Shown here one piece after another: positions 53,253-61,345 of a stretch of 64,000 nt of DNA (position 1 is its first letter; every line of letters starts with the position of its first letter). The position numbers and the translations under genes are program-made. The DNA lies in assembly GCF_028747805.1 (NCBI RefSeq), contig NZ_CP114887.1:3142001-3206000 (forward strand), given 5' to 3'. The notes beneath the pieces were generated by a model. It was not told where the DNA came from, searched no databases, and saw nothing but the letters and a program-made list of their open reading frames with translations. This DNA comes from Solibacillus daqui (GTDB lineage: Bacteria > Bacillota > Bacilli > Bacillales_A > Planococcaceae).

Positions 53253-54587
53253 TTAGCCCTCCTCAGCAAATTCTAAATTAATTTTATTTATCCCTTTAAA
53301 TTTCACTAAATAAATTAAGTAGCATACACCGATAGCACCCCATGTTATTCCAAATACAACTGATATAATGTCTAACTTAAATAATAGGTAGATGATAAAC
53401 AAAGATCCAAGACTCGGCATTAATAAATATTTAATCGTTGCGCCAAATGAGCGATTTTTATTTTTGATATAGTAATGAAATACAACCGATACATTAACAA
53501 ATAAAAATGCTATTAAAGCGCCGAAATTAATAAATGAAGTTGCTAATGTTAGTGTCATAAAAAACGATAACAGAGAAATTGCAGCGATTAATAGTAAATT
53601 AAAGACGGGTGTTTTATATTTCGGACTTAAAGAGGCAAATACTTTTGGAAGCATGTTATCCCGCCCCATAGCGTACAGGACACGCGACGCACTTGCTTGT
53701 GATGCAAGACCCGATGCAAAACATCCGATTAATGTACCTGCTAAAAAGAATGAAACAAATAAATTACCGCCTACCATCGTTACTAACTCTACAGCTGCCG
53801 AATCCAAATTTGCAAAATTTCGATAATTTGGTTGGACAAGTGTTCCTAAATAAGAAACAACTACGAAAGTAAATGTTCCAATTGCAATGATTGTATAGAT
53901 TGCTCTTGGAATTGTCTTTTTCGGTTCAATGACTTCTTCCGCTAACGTCGTAATTGAATCAAATCCTAAGTAAGAGAAACATAGGAGAGAGGCACCCGCC
54001 ATAATCATAGACATATCAAATCCAGATCCCAACATTGGTGATAATGTAAATAAGGTAGAAGCCTCATTACTTGCTAATACATACCGAATACTTAAGAACG
54101 AAAAAATAAAAACAACTAAAAACGAGTAGATTAAGAGAAGTGTGTTTACCCAGGAAGCCATTTTTGTACCTTTAATATTAATAATTGTATTTAAAACAAT
54201 TAACAATATAATCCAAAATCCATACGGTATTTGTGGCAAGATTGAATGTAAAAATATCGCTGCAACTAAATAGTTTACCATCGGTAATAATGCATAACTT
54301 GTTAAGAGTGCCCACCCTACTAGAAAACCTACTTTTGAATTGACAGCGCGATGTACATAGGAGTAAGCCGAACCTGAAATAGGGAATGCTTTAACCATTT
54401 GAGCATAACAATAACCAGTTAACGATAAAGCTAATGCAGTAAAAATGTACGCAAGTGGCACTCTACTATCTGTCACTTCTGATGCAATCCCAAATGTCGT
54501 GAAGATAGTAATTGGAGCCATTAATGATAAACCAAAAACAACAAGCTCTTTACCTGTTAATCTTCTAACTAAATTTACTTCTGACAT
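53253..54587 (-). CDS. APC-family amino acid/amine permease
   Basis: 444 residues from ATG 54587 (GGAGGGG 4-5 bases upstream; a longer frame starts 11 codons earlier). Twelve helices with the APC signatures GLSLMAPITIFTTFGIASE, FPISGSAYSYVHRAVN (helix 3) and FSYLGFDSITTLAEEVIEPKKTIPRAI (helix 6 and the following loop). Imports an unknown amino acid or amine. Operon with the amidohydrolase; promoter carries TetR-type operators. Confidence 0.9.
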   Translation of the reverse strand: MSEVNLVRRLTGKELVVFGLSLMAPITIFTTFGIASEVTDSRVPLAYIFTALALSLTGYCYAQMVKAFPISGSAYSYVHRAVNSKVGFLVGWALLTSYALLPMVNYLVAAIFLHSILPQIPYGFWIILLIVLNTIINIKGTKMASWVNTLLLIYSFLVVFIFSFLSIRYVLASNEASTLFTLSPMLGSGFDMSMIMAGASLLCFSYLGFDSITTLAEEVIEPKKTIPRAIYTIIAIGTFTFVVVSYLGTLVQPNYRNFANLDSAAVELVTMVGGNLFVSFFLAGTLIGCFASGLASQASASRVLYAMGRDNMLPKVFASLSPKYKTPVFNLLLIAAISLLSFFMTLTLATSFINFGALIAFLFVNVSVVFHYYIKNKNRSFGATIKYLLMPSLGSLFIIYLLFKLDIISVVFGITWGAIGVCYLIYLVKFKGINKINLEFAEEG

Positions 54588-54606
54588 AAAACCCCTCCAA
54601 TCCATA

Positions 54607-54690
54607 TGACTGATTATCATTCATTTTCAAAATAAAAAAATATGAATGACTGATTATCATTCATATTAACATATATTATTTGGTTTACAA
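54607..54690 (-). promoter_or_regulatory. Promoter and TetR operators of the permease/amidohydrolase operon
   Basis: Minus strand: TTGTAA (54690-54685), 16 bases, TAATAT (54668-54663). Overlapping the -10 is ATATGAATGA-CTGATTA-TCATTCATAT (54640-54666, perfect 10-base arms), containing TGACTGA-TTA-TCATTCA (54647-54663). A second TGACTGA-TTA-TCATTCA lies at 54607-54623. The same core is found at the TetR and SMR promoters. Confidence 0.7.
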
Positions 54691-54780
54691 CTGTTTTTTT
54701 CTCGAAAAAACGTATTTTTTATATTTTAATACTACAGAAATTATATTGTAAAAGTATTTCCAATCAAAAAACAAATAGAA

Positions 54781-54809
54781 AAAAGTGCATTTTATTTCAA
54801 TGCACTTTT
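54781..54809 (-). terminator. Terminator of tetR-type gene
   Basis: AAAAGTGCATT and AATGCACTTTT are perfect arms; the gene's last codons lie in the stem and a T run follows on the minus strand. Confidence 0.75.
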
Positions 54810-55361
54810 CGTAAATTCAACTAATTCTTTATATTGGGCTTCAATTTCATCTTGTGAGGGTGAATCATATAAATATAATTGTTCTGCAGTGGATTCTATT
54901 AAGCCAATTAAAATTCGTGATGTACGCGAGCAATTTATATTCTCTCGGATTTCTCCTTTTTCACTCGATTGTTGTAAGAACGTACACATCCAATCATAAA
55001 ATGGCGAATAAATAGATTCCCATTGCTTTAAATGCTCACTTTGTGCTAATCCAGCATACAACATTGCAAATATTTCCTTCTTGCTATCGGTAATACGAAA
55101 AACGGCACTTACTAAATCTTCAATTTTCTTGTCAAGATCATCTGCTAAATTGATACTTGAATGGATTTCTTTCATAATCTCTTCAACAGCAAATTTTGCA
55201 ATTTCTGGCATGACAGAAAACTTCGATGGAAAATATAAATAAAAAGTACCTTGTGCTATACCGGCAGCTCGAACAATATCCGATATTTTCGTATTTTCCA
55301 CACCTTTAATTGAAAATTGCTCAATTGTGGCTTCAATTATTTTTTGTTTTTTATCCAACAT
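54792..55361 (-). CDS. TetR-family transcriptional repressor
   Basis: 189 residues. N-terminal helix-turn-helix (about 1-50) reads IIEATIEQFSIKGVENTKISDIVRAAGIAQGTFYLYFPSK, the TetR signature. The C-terminal ligand domain (KEIFAMLYAGLAQSEHLKQW...LIGLIESTAEQLYLY) is of the YerO/QacR-like kind. Ribosome site GAGGTG. A TGAATGA-AAT-TCATTCA operator covers its own transcription start. It most likely represses itself, the SMR exporter pair upstream and the permease operon downstream until a toxic amine or cation binds. Confidence 0.92.
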   Translation of the reverse strand: MLDKKQKIIEATIEQFSIKGVENTKISDIVRAAGIAQGTFYLYFPSKFSVMPEIAKFAVEEIMKEIHSSINLADDLDKKIEDLVSAVFRITDSKKEIFAMLYAGLAQSEHLKQWESIYSPFYDWMCTFLQQSSEKGEIRENINCSRTSRILIGLIESTAEQLYLYDSPSQDEIEAQYKELVEFTKSALK

Positions 55362-55379
55362 TGTATCACCTCAAATTGT

Positions 55380-55396
55380 TGAATGAAATTCATTCA
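55380..55396. promoter_or_regulatory. TetR operator at its own promoter
   Basis: TGAATGA-AAT-TCATTCA, perfect 7-base arms, immediately downstream of a TATAAT -10 box read on the minus strand. Confidence 0.75.
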
Positions 55397-55485
55397 TTAT
55401 AGACTTTATCATAACGAATTCTATCAAAAAGAACAATATTGAGTAATTCCATAAATAAGCAAAAAAATGTATTTTCTATGACTCA

Positions 55486-55800
55486 TTACGAAACGTATTT
55501 GAGTCCAGAAACACCGACTACGATGACTAACACGGCAACAAATCGACCGATACTTTTAGATTCACCGAAAAATATCATATTAATAATGACGGCAGCGGTT
55601 GTTCCGATTCCGATCCATACAGCATAAGCAACACTCACCTGCAAATAGTCAAATGAGGCATATAAAAAATAAAAGGCACCGCCAAACCCTGAGACGAGTA
55701 TCATTGCATTCATTAAATTTTTTGTTGTACTATATTTCTTCAGTCCAATTACGCCAATCGTCTCTAAAATGGCTGCAAGAATTACAAATAACCATCCCAT
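55486..55800 (-). CDS. SMR-family multidrug/guanidinium exporter subunit (YkkD-like)
   Basis: 104 residues, four helices. Family features: LAAILETIGVIGLKKYS with the essential membrane Glu near position 13, and AYAVWIGIGTTAAVIINMIFFGES. Partner of the SMR gene immediately upstream (stop and start adjacent, AAGGAGG within the end of that gene). SMR pairs such as YkkCD or EbrAB act as heterodimers exchanging protons for cationic drugs or guanidinium. No ykkC riboswitch is present; control is by the TetR operator. Confidence 0.9.
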   Translation of the reverse strand: MGWLFVILAAILETIGVIGLKKYSTTKNLMNAMILVSGFGGAFYFLYASFDYLQVSVAYAVWIGIGTTAAVIINMIFFGESKSIGRFVAVLVIVVGVSGLKYVS

Positions 55801-56148
55801 TTAAGCTGCCTCCTTTTGTTGTTTCTGCTCAGATAAAGTATCTGCAATGTTTAACATCATCACACCAATTACAATGACACAAATGAACACAACTTTAATA
55901 GGCGTAAATGTATGGTTGAATATATAGACATCCATTAGCGCTGTCCCCACTGTTCCCGCCGCAGCAAAAACCGCATATACCGTTCCTGTTGGTAACCCTT
56001 CACAAGCCTTTGCTAAAAACCAAAAATCAACGACTATAATTGGAATAATGATCGCCCAATGCCACCATGTACTCGCTACATTGAAACCAAAAATCCATAA
56101 CAACTCACACAAACTTGTCAAAATAACAAATATCCATGATTTATTCAT
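55801..56148 (-). CDS. SMR-family multidrug/guanidinium exporter subunit (YkkC-like)
   Basis: 115 residues from ATG 56148 (GAGGAGG 6 bases upstream; an ATG five codons earlier overlaps that site). Four helices; WIFVILTSLCELLWIFGFNVAS carries the conserved membrane Glu, and GLPTGTVYAVFAAAGTVGTALMDVYIF is the SMR core. First gene of the exporter pair. The tail is charged (SEQKQQKEAA). Confidence 0.9.
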   Translation of the reverse strand: MNKSWIFVILTSLCELLWIFGFNVASTWWHWAIIIPIIVVDFWFLAKACEGLPTGTVYAVFAAAGTVGTALMDVYIFNHTFTPIKVVFICVIVIGVMMLNIADTLSEQKQQKEAA

Positions 56149-56193
56149 CTTTTTCCTCCTCATAAATAAGAGAGTTTATTTACTACAACATAA

Positions 56194-56241
56194 ATGAATG
56201 ACGTTCATTCATAATTTAACATACAATAAAAAGAAAATCAA
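56194..56241 (-). promoter_or_regulatory. Promoter and TetR operator of the SMR pair
   Basis: Minus strand: TTGATT (56241-56236), 17 bases, TAAATT (56218-56213), then at once ATGAATGA-CGT-TCATTCAT reading across 56212-56194 with perfect 8-base arms. Repressor binding there would block transcription start. Confidence 0.75.
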
Positions 56242-56273
56242 TTACATTTCATCGCGCATCAGGTGTAACAACA

Positions 56274-56310
56274 AACAAGCCGCGCAACCTAATTCGTTGC
56301 GCGGCTTGTT
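56274..56310. terminator. Strong bidirectional-type terminator
   Basis: AACAAGCCGCGCAAC and GTTGCGCGGCTTGTT are perfect 15-base arms around 7 bases. It ends the minus-strand 100-residue gene. Confidence 0.9.
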
Positions 56311-56388
56311 TATGATTGTTAATTAATCCCGTTCAGTAAATCGCTTTCGAGCCCTTCATCCTTTTTATAGATAACCACATCGCACATC

Positions 56389-56691
56389 TTAGCCTTCAAT
56401 ATAATTTGCTTCAAGTAAATGTGCAATTTCCATCGTTTTCTCTAAAACGACTGGATGTGAAACCGCCACATAAATTTCACCTTCAAAAAAACGGAAAGGA
56501 ATTTTCACATTTTCTAATTGCCACATAAAAAAGTGACCTTTAATCTTCATATGTACACCGTCTTGACTAGCACCAAAGGAATCATTGTACTCAAAATCTG
56601 ATTTTGTCGAGAAGAAGCTTTGGCATTCTTCTAAGCTTAACGTTGGATTTCCTTGTTCATCAAGACGTGTAATTTTATATCGTGTGTTCAT
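56389..56691 (-). CDS. Uncharacterised 100-residue protein
   Basis: AAAGGAG precedes the ATG. Soluble, mixed alpha/beta (YKITRLDEQGNPTLSLEECQSFF, then DGVHMKIKGHFFMWQLENVKIPFRFFEGEIYVAVS). No recognised motif. It is monocistronic by its spacing and terminator. Confidence 0.65.
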   Translation of the reverse strand: MNTRYKITRLDEQGNPTLSLEECQSFFSTKSDFEYNDSFGASQDGVHMKIKGHFFMWQLENVKIPFRFFEGEIYVAVSHPVVLEKTMEIAHLLEANYIEG

Positions 56692-56902
56692 TAAACAAGC
56701 TCCTTTTAAATCCTTACTATCGCTTAATTATAATAGGTTAGATTTGATTAGGCAAAAGAAGAGGTAAATTTTTGTTTGGCTCTAATGATTAGGTCCGTTC
56801 AACTAATTATGAAAAGGGTACGTAGCTTCCATATAATAACGTCGGAGGTGCCATGCTGTTTATATACGCTATTTGATTATGTGCTTACCTATATAATAGA
56901 AG

Positions 56903-56948
56903 AAAAAAACACAAGCAACACGATATTCTCGTCCGCTTGCATTTGTTT
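56903..56948 (-). terminator. Probable terminator of the abg-like operon
   Basis: Minus strand: TGCAAGC, an internally pairing CGGACGAGAATATCG loop, GCTTGTG, then TTTTTTT. The stem is imperfect. Confidence 0.55.
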
Positions 56949-56954
56949 CACTAA

Positions 56955-58397
56955 TCACCCATACATATTCGGTTGTACATCTTTTGGTATCGGGTTGTGA
57001 TATGCATTTTTTGTTTGTGCCTCAAGTTCTTGTTTCGCTTGAGCAATAGAGTCCTTATTAGTAAAGAGCTCCACTGCAGTAGCTGCCAGCACTTTGCCCG
57101 CATAAATCATACCTTTATGTCCTAAACTTGTTTTTCCTTGTGACACAAGCTGCCATGTATGAAGCGGCGTGCCTAACACAAAACACGTTGTGAAAAATTG
57201 CGCAGTTGGTACAACCCAGCTAACATCTGCCACATCAGTAGAACCTGCCATTGCCTCTTGGCTCTTTTCGTAAGGTAGTACTTCCTCGTAAAATGGCGAA
57301 TCCAGCTGTTCTAATTGTAATTGGTCAGCTTGCGTACCTGCTAATCGCTTCATTTCTTCTTTTGCACTCATCAATTCTTGTTGAGTGATCGTACTAGCCA
57401 TTTGCTTTGCATATGCGTATTCTTCATCACTATATTCAGGCAAACCAACATCTTGGAGCTTGTCAAAAATAATTTTATTTATTGTATCGTTTGGAATATA
57501 GTTGGAACAGGCTTTATCAAATTTAACCGTAACTTTTGTTTCAGTCATTAATGCAGCACCCTCTGCAATTTTCAAAATTCGCTTATAAATTTCATCTACT
57601 TCAGCGATTGTTTTTGAACGGATTAAATATAATACTTCTGCTTGTGATTGTACGACATTCGGGGACATGCCACCTGTATTCGTTACCGCATAATGAACTC
57701 TTGCTGTTGTCGGAATATGTTCACGTAAATAATTCACACCCACGTTCATTAACTCCACGGCATCGAGAGCACTGCGCCCTAAATGCGGGGAATTTGCTGC
57801 ATGGGCCGCAATCCCTTCAAATTCAAAATAGACTTGATAATTTGCTAATGATGAAAAACTAAAGACGCCAGTAAAAGAATTTGGATGCCACGTTAAGGCA
57901 ACATCTACATCATTAAACACACCTTCACGAACCATAAACGTTTTACCCGAACCGCCTTCTTCTGCTGGGCACCCGTAATAACGGATTGTCCCATCAATCT
58001 CTCCTGCAGCAATTAATCCCTTTAACACAGCAACAGCAGCAATGCCCGCTGTACCTAATAAGTTATGGCCGCAACCGTGCCCGTTAGCACCTTCCACAAT
58101 GGCTTCGCGAAGTGGTGTTGCAGGTTTTTGGTTTAATCCTGGTAATGCATCATACTCCCCTAAAATACCGATAACTGGACCTTTTGTACCGTAGCTCGCT
58201 ACAAAAGCTGTAGGGAGTCCACCTATTCCGAGTTCCACTTCAAATCCGATTTTTTCAAGGTAGCTTGTCAGTAGTTGCACAGATTCGTGCTCTTCAAAGC
58301 GTGTCTCAGCAATTTCCCAAATTTGATCCGCTAACGTAATAATTTCTTGTTCGTAATTGGTAAGTACTTCATTTATATTTTCAATTGTAATGTTCAT
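56955..58397 (-). CDS. abgB: M20-family amidohydrolase, AbgB-like
   Basis: 480 residues, close to AbgB of E. coli (481). Metal-site motifs: GILGEYDALPGL, GHGCGHNLLGTAG, AEEGGSGKTFMVREGVF, and a C-terminal AGSTDVADVSWVVPT...PLHTWQLVSQGKTSLGHKGM that is specific to the AbgB branch. With AbgA it cleaves p-aminobenzoyl-glutamate, a folate breakdown product; relatives cleave other N-acyl amino acids. Third gene of a T-A-B operon, ribosome site inside the end of abgA. Confidence 0.82.
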   Translation of the reverse strand: MNITIENINEVLTNYEQEIITLADQIWEIAETRFEEHESVQLLTSYLEKIGFEVELGIGGLPTAFVASYGTKGPVIGILGEYDALPGLNQKPATPLREAIVEGANGHGCGHNLLGTAGIAAVAVLKGLIAAGEIDGTIRYYGCPAEEGGSGKTFMVREGVFNDVDVALTWHPNSFTGVFSFSSLANYQVYFEFEGIAAHAANSPHLGRSALDAVELMNVGVNYLREHIPTTARVHYAVTNTGGMSPNVVQSQAEVLYLIRSKTIAEVDEIYKRILKIAEGAALMTETKVTVKFDKACSNYIPNDTINKIIFDKLQDVGLPEYSDEEYAYAKQMASTITQQELMSAKEEMKRLAGTQADQLQLEQLDSPFYEEVLPYEKSQEAMAGSTDVADVSWVVPTAQFFTTCFVLGTPLHTWQLVSQGKTSLGHKGMIYAGKVLAATAVELFTNKDSIAQAKQELEAQTKNAYHNPIPKDVQPNMYG

Positions 58398-58402
58398 GTC
58401 TT

Positions 58403-59698
58403 TTATAGCTCCTCATATATTTGAAAGACGGTATTTAACCAAATTTCAATGGCTGATAACATATCATCTTCTTCAATATCAAAGCGCTCATGATGATGTC
58501 CCGCTGCTAAATTTGTACCAATAATCGAATAACATGCCTGACCACCATTGTGCTGTACTTTTTGCATTAAAAATGTTGCATCTTCAGAGCCTGCTTTAAA
58601 GTTTCGATACTCAATGACTTCTTCTATCGTTGTTTTACGAGCAGCCTTAGCAAGAATATGTGCTAACTTTGTATCTGAAGGTACGCTAATTGCGTGTCCT
58701 ACTTTCTCAATAGTTGCTTCTATATTATACATTGCTGCGGCACCATGAATAATATGCTCGACTTGTTCTTCGTAAAATGCATTAACTTCAGTTGTTTCTC
58801 CACGTATTTCAAGCTGCATTTCTGCTATCGAAGGAATAACATTGCGCCCTTCTCCTGCTCGGAGTATACCGACATTCACTCTTGAAACACCATCGCTATG
58901 TGGTGGCATACTATGCAATGCAAGAGTAGCCTGTGCACTCGCTAAAAGTGCATTTTTTCCTCTCTCGGGATATGCCCCTGCATGGGAAGCTAAACCGGTA
59001 AATGTTACATTATATTTTGTAGATGCTAAAAATCCATCTGTCCCTGCAACGAAAGTGCCCTTCGGAATACCAGTACCAATATGCATTGCAAGTATGTACT
59101 GCACATCATCTAACAAAGGTGATTCAACAATGGCATTGGCACCACGCACGCCTTCCTCTGCCGGTTGGAAAATGATCTTTATTTTCCCTATTAATTGATC
59201 CTTGTATTGCATCAGTTGCTGGGCAAAACCTAAGCCAATTGTTGCGTGGCTATCATGACCACAAGCATGCATAAAACCATTGTTTTTTGAACGAAAGCCC
59301 AGCTGCTGTGGGCTATGTGCTGAATCTTCTGACTCCGTTATAGGCAATGCATCGATATCTACGCGAAACGCAATAGTTGGCCCTTCTTTACCCGTATCAA
59401 GGGTAGCAATCACACCTGTATAACCGCCTACCATTTTCTCTAACCACTGCTGTGGCGCACCGTTTTGTTGTGCCAGTTCATAATACTCATCTAAAATTTT
59501 TTGCTCCGGAACGCCTAATCGCTCACCTACAGCGACTTCTTTCCCAACTTTTACATCGTATCCCCACTCGTGCAAAAATTTCGCAATAATTGATGATGTA
59601 CGAAATTCCAACCAACCTACCTCTGGATATTGGTGGAAGTCACGACGCCATGCACTCAATGTTTGTAAATAATCTTTATCTAGTTGAATAGATTTCAA
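58403..59698 (-). CDS. abgA: M20-family amidohydrolase, AbgA-like
   Basis: 431 residues from TTG 59698: AGAGGTG lies 6 bases before it, while the GTG three codons earlier is part of that site. Metal ligands are seen in GFMHACGHDSHATIGLGFA, FQPAEEGVRGANAIVE and GHHHERFDIEEDDM; the usual Asp is in FRVDIDALPI. Forms a pair with the AbgB-like protein. Substrate likely an aminobenzoyl-glutamate-type or acyl-amino-acid amide imported by the AbgT-like carrier upstream. Confidence 0.82.
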   Translation of the reverse strand: MKSIQLDKDYLQTLSAWRRDFHQYPEVGWLEFRTSSIIAKFLHEWGYDVKVGKEVAVGERLGVPEQKILDEYYELAQQNGAPQQWLEKMVGGYTGVIATLDTGKEGPTIAFRVDIDALPITESEDSAHSPQQLGFRSKNNGFMHACGHDSHATIGLGFAQQLMQYKDQLIGKIKIIFQPAEEGVRGANAIVESPLLDDVQYILAMHIGTGIPKGTFVAGTDGFLASTKYNVTFTGLASHAGAYPERGKNALLASAQATLALHSMPPHSDGVSRVNVGILRAGEGRNVIPSIAEMQLEIRGETTEVNAFYEEQVEHIIHGAAAMYNIEATIEKVGHAISVPSDTKLAHILAKAARKTTIEEVIEYRNFKAGSEDATFLMQKVQHNGGQACYSIIGTNLAAGHHHERFDIEEDDMLSAIEIWLNTVFQIYEEL

Positions 59699-59711
59699 GT
59701 CAAACACCTCT

Positions 59712-61244
59712 TTATTTTAATAAGTAACCTACGCCTGGGCCAATCGGAATATTAAACAATACAAATACAAGTATTAAAATTATCCATGCAAGTAAAAAGA
59801 CTATTGTATATGGAATCATTAATGACATCAATGTGCCGATACCCGCACGTTTGTTATATACTTGCATAAACCCTAGGATAATAGCGAAATAGGTGTTTAA
59901 CGGTGTTACCATATTTGTTGAAGACTCACCTACACGGTATGCTAATTGAATAAACGCTGGATGATAACCAAGCACCATAAATGTCGGTACAAAAATCGGT
60001 GCGACTAATGACCATAATGCCGAGCCACTAATAATAAATAAGCTCAGTATCGCTACAAGCAATACAAATAAAATGATCGCAAAGACATTTGTTAAATTAA
60101 TCATCGTTAAAAATTCTGCTAAATGTACGGCCATCCAAGTTGCAATATTTGTCCAGTTGAAATAACCGATGAATTGAGAAATCATAAAAATTAATACAAT
60201 ATAGCCGGATAAATCTTTAATTGCTAATGCCATAATTTCTGGTACATCCGCTGCTTTTTTAATCATTTTAATCGAAATACCGTATGTAATTCCTGTAAGT
60301 AAGAAGAACATAAAGATAATTGGAATGATGCCCGATAAAAATGGTGAACGTAAAATTGTTCCATCATCATTTAATAACGGTGAATTCGGGACAAACATGG
60401 ATACTGTAATTGCGCCAATATAGAGCAATGCAACAATACCTGTATTGCGTAATGCACGGTTTTCTAATGCTGTTAACGCTGTGGAGTCTGCTACTTTCTC
60501 TCCCGTATACTTTCCTAAGCGCGGCTCAACAAATTTTTCTGTTACAAAAGCACCTAAAAATGCTAATAAAAATGTAGAAGCACTCATGAAAAACCAGTTA
60601 TCTAAAGGTGAAACAACCATATCTGGAATAATCGATTTTGCAATTTCAGTTGTAATACCTGATAGTAACGCATCTGTACCTGCAATTAAAACATTTGCAG
60701 TAAAACCGATTCCAGCTCCAGCTAGCCCTGCAGCCAACCCTGCTAATGGGTGACGCCCTAATGATAAAAATACTAGGGCTGCTAACGGCGGAATAACAAC
60801 AAACGCAGCATCCGATGCAACATTTCCTAATATACCGATTAAAACTACCATAAATGTTACAATACGTTTTGGTGTTTTCGTGATAGCCTTAGTCATTAAT
60901 GCAGAAAACAATCCTACTCGTTCAGCTAAGCCAATACCTAACATCATCGTTAATACTAACCCTAACGGCGCAAAACCTGTGAAGTTAGTCAAGGTATTTG
61001 CTAATATATATCTAATACCATCTTTTGACAATAAATTTTGGACAACAACTTCTTCACCCGTACTTGGATGAATGACTGCTGCTTGCAAAGTACCTAAAAT
61101 GGCTGAAACTGCGACTAAAATACATGTTAAGTAGAAAAACAACATAAATGGATGTGGTAATTTATTCCCAACCTTTTCAATTCCATTCAGGAATTTATTA
61201 AACATACCATCATTCTTTATTTCTAAATTTTCGTTTGTGTTCAT
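59712..61244 (-). CDS. abgT: AbgT-family transporter
   Basis: 510 residues, eleven to thirteen hydrophobic helices. Characteristic opening: FNKFLNGIEKVGNKLPHPFMLFFYLTCILVAVSAILG; inner repeats GNVASDAAFVVIPPLAALVF and YRVGESSTNMVTPLNTYFAIILGFMQVY. The family includes E. coli AbgT (p-aminobenzoyl-glutamate uptake) and MtrF/YdaH (proton-driven export, including antimetabolites). The two hydrolase genes downstream favour uptake, but the MtrF-like alternative is open. First gene of the operon; divergent regulator upstream. Confidence 0.9.
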   Translation of the reverse strand: MNTNENLEIKNDGMFNKFLNGIEKVGNKLPHPFMLFFYLTCILVAVSAILGTLQAAVIHPSTGEEVVVQNLLSKDGIRYILANTLTNFTGFAPLGLVLTMMLGIGLAERVGLFSALMTKAITKTPKRIVTFMVVLIGILGNVASDAAFVVIPPLAALVFLSLGRHPLAGLAAGLAGAGIGFTANVLIAGTDALLSGITTEIAKSIIPDMVVSPLDNWFFMSASTFLLAFLGAFVTEKFVEPRLGKYTGEKVADSTALTALENRALRNTGIVALLYIGAITVSMFVPNSPLLNDDGTILRSPFLSGIIPIIFMFFLLTGITYGISIKMIKKAADVPEIMALAIKDLSGYIVLIFMISQFIGYFNWTNIATWMAVHLAEFLTMINLTNVFAIILFVLLVAILSLFIISGSALWSLVAPIFVPTFMVLGYHPAFIQLAYRVGESSTNMVTPLNTYFAIILGFMQVYNKRAGIGTLMSLMIPYTIVFLLAWIILILVFVLFNIPIGPGVGYLLK

Positions 61245-61272
61245 GAATATCCCCCTTGTTTACGGACACATT

Positions 61273-61301
61273 TTTACAATGTCTTTAAATCAATTTATAC
61301 T
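61273..61301 (+). promoter_or_regulatory. Sigma-A promoter of the divergent regulator
   Basis: TTTACA (61273-61278), 17 bases, TATACT (61296-61301). On the other strand TATAAA (61300-61295) overlaps the same -10 and may serve abgT with a poor -35, so the two promoters would share sequence and be jointly controlled. Confidence 0.75.
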
Positions 61302-61345
61302 AAACTGAAAATTTATACAATAGGGAAAATAGGAGGAATTTAAAA

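Noticed and set aside
55362-56388. Guanidine-I (ykkC) riboswitch in front of the YkkCD-like pair
   Set aside because: No conserved ykkC aptamer motifs are seen; instead a sigma-A-like promoter with a TetR operator sits directly upstream.
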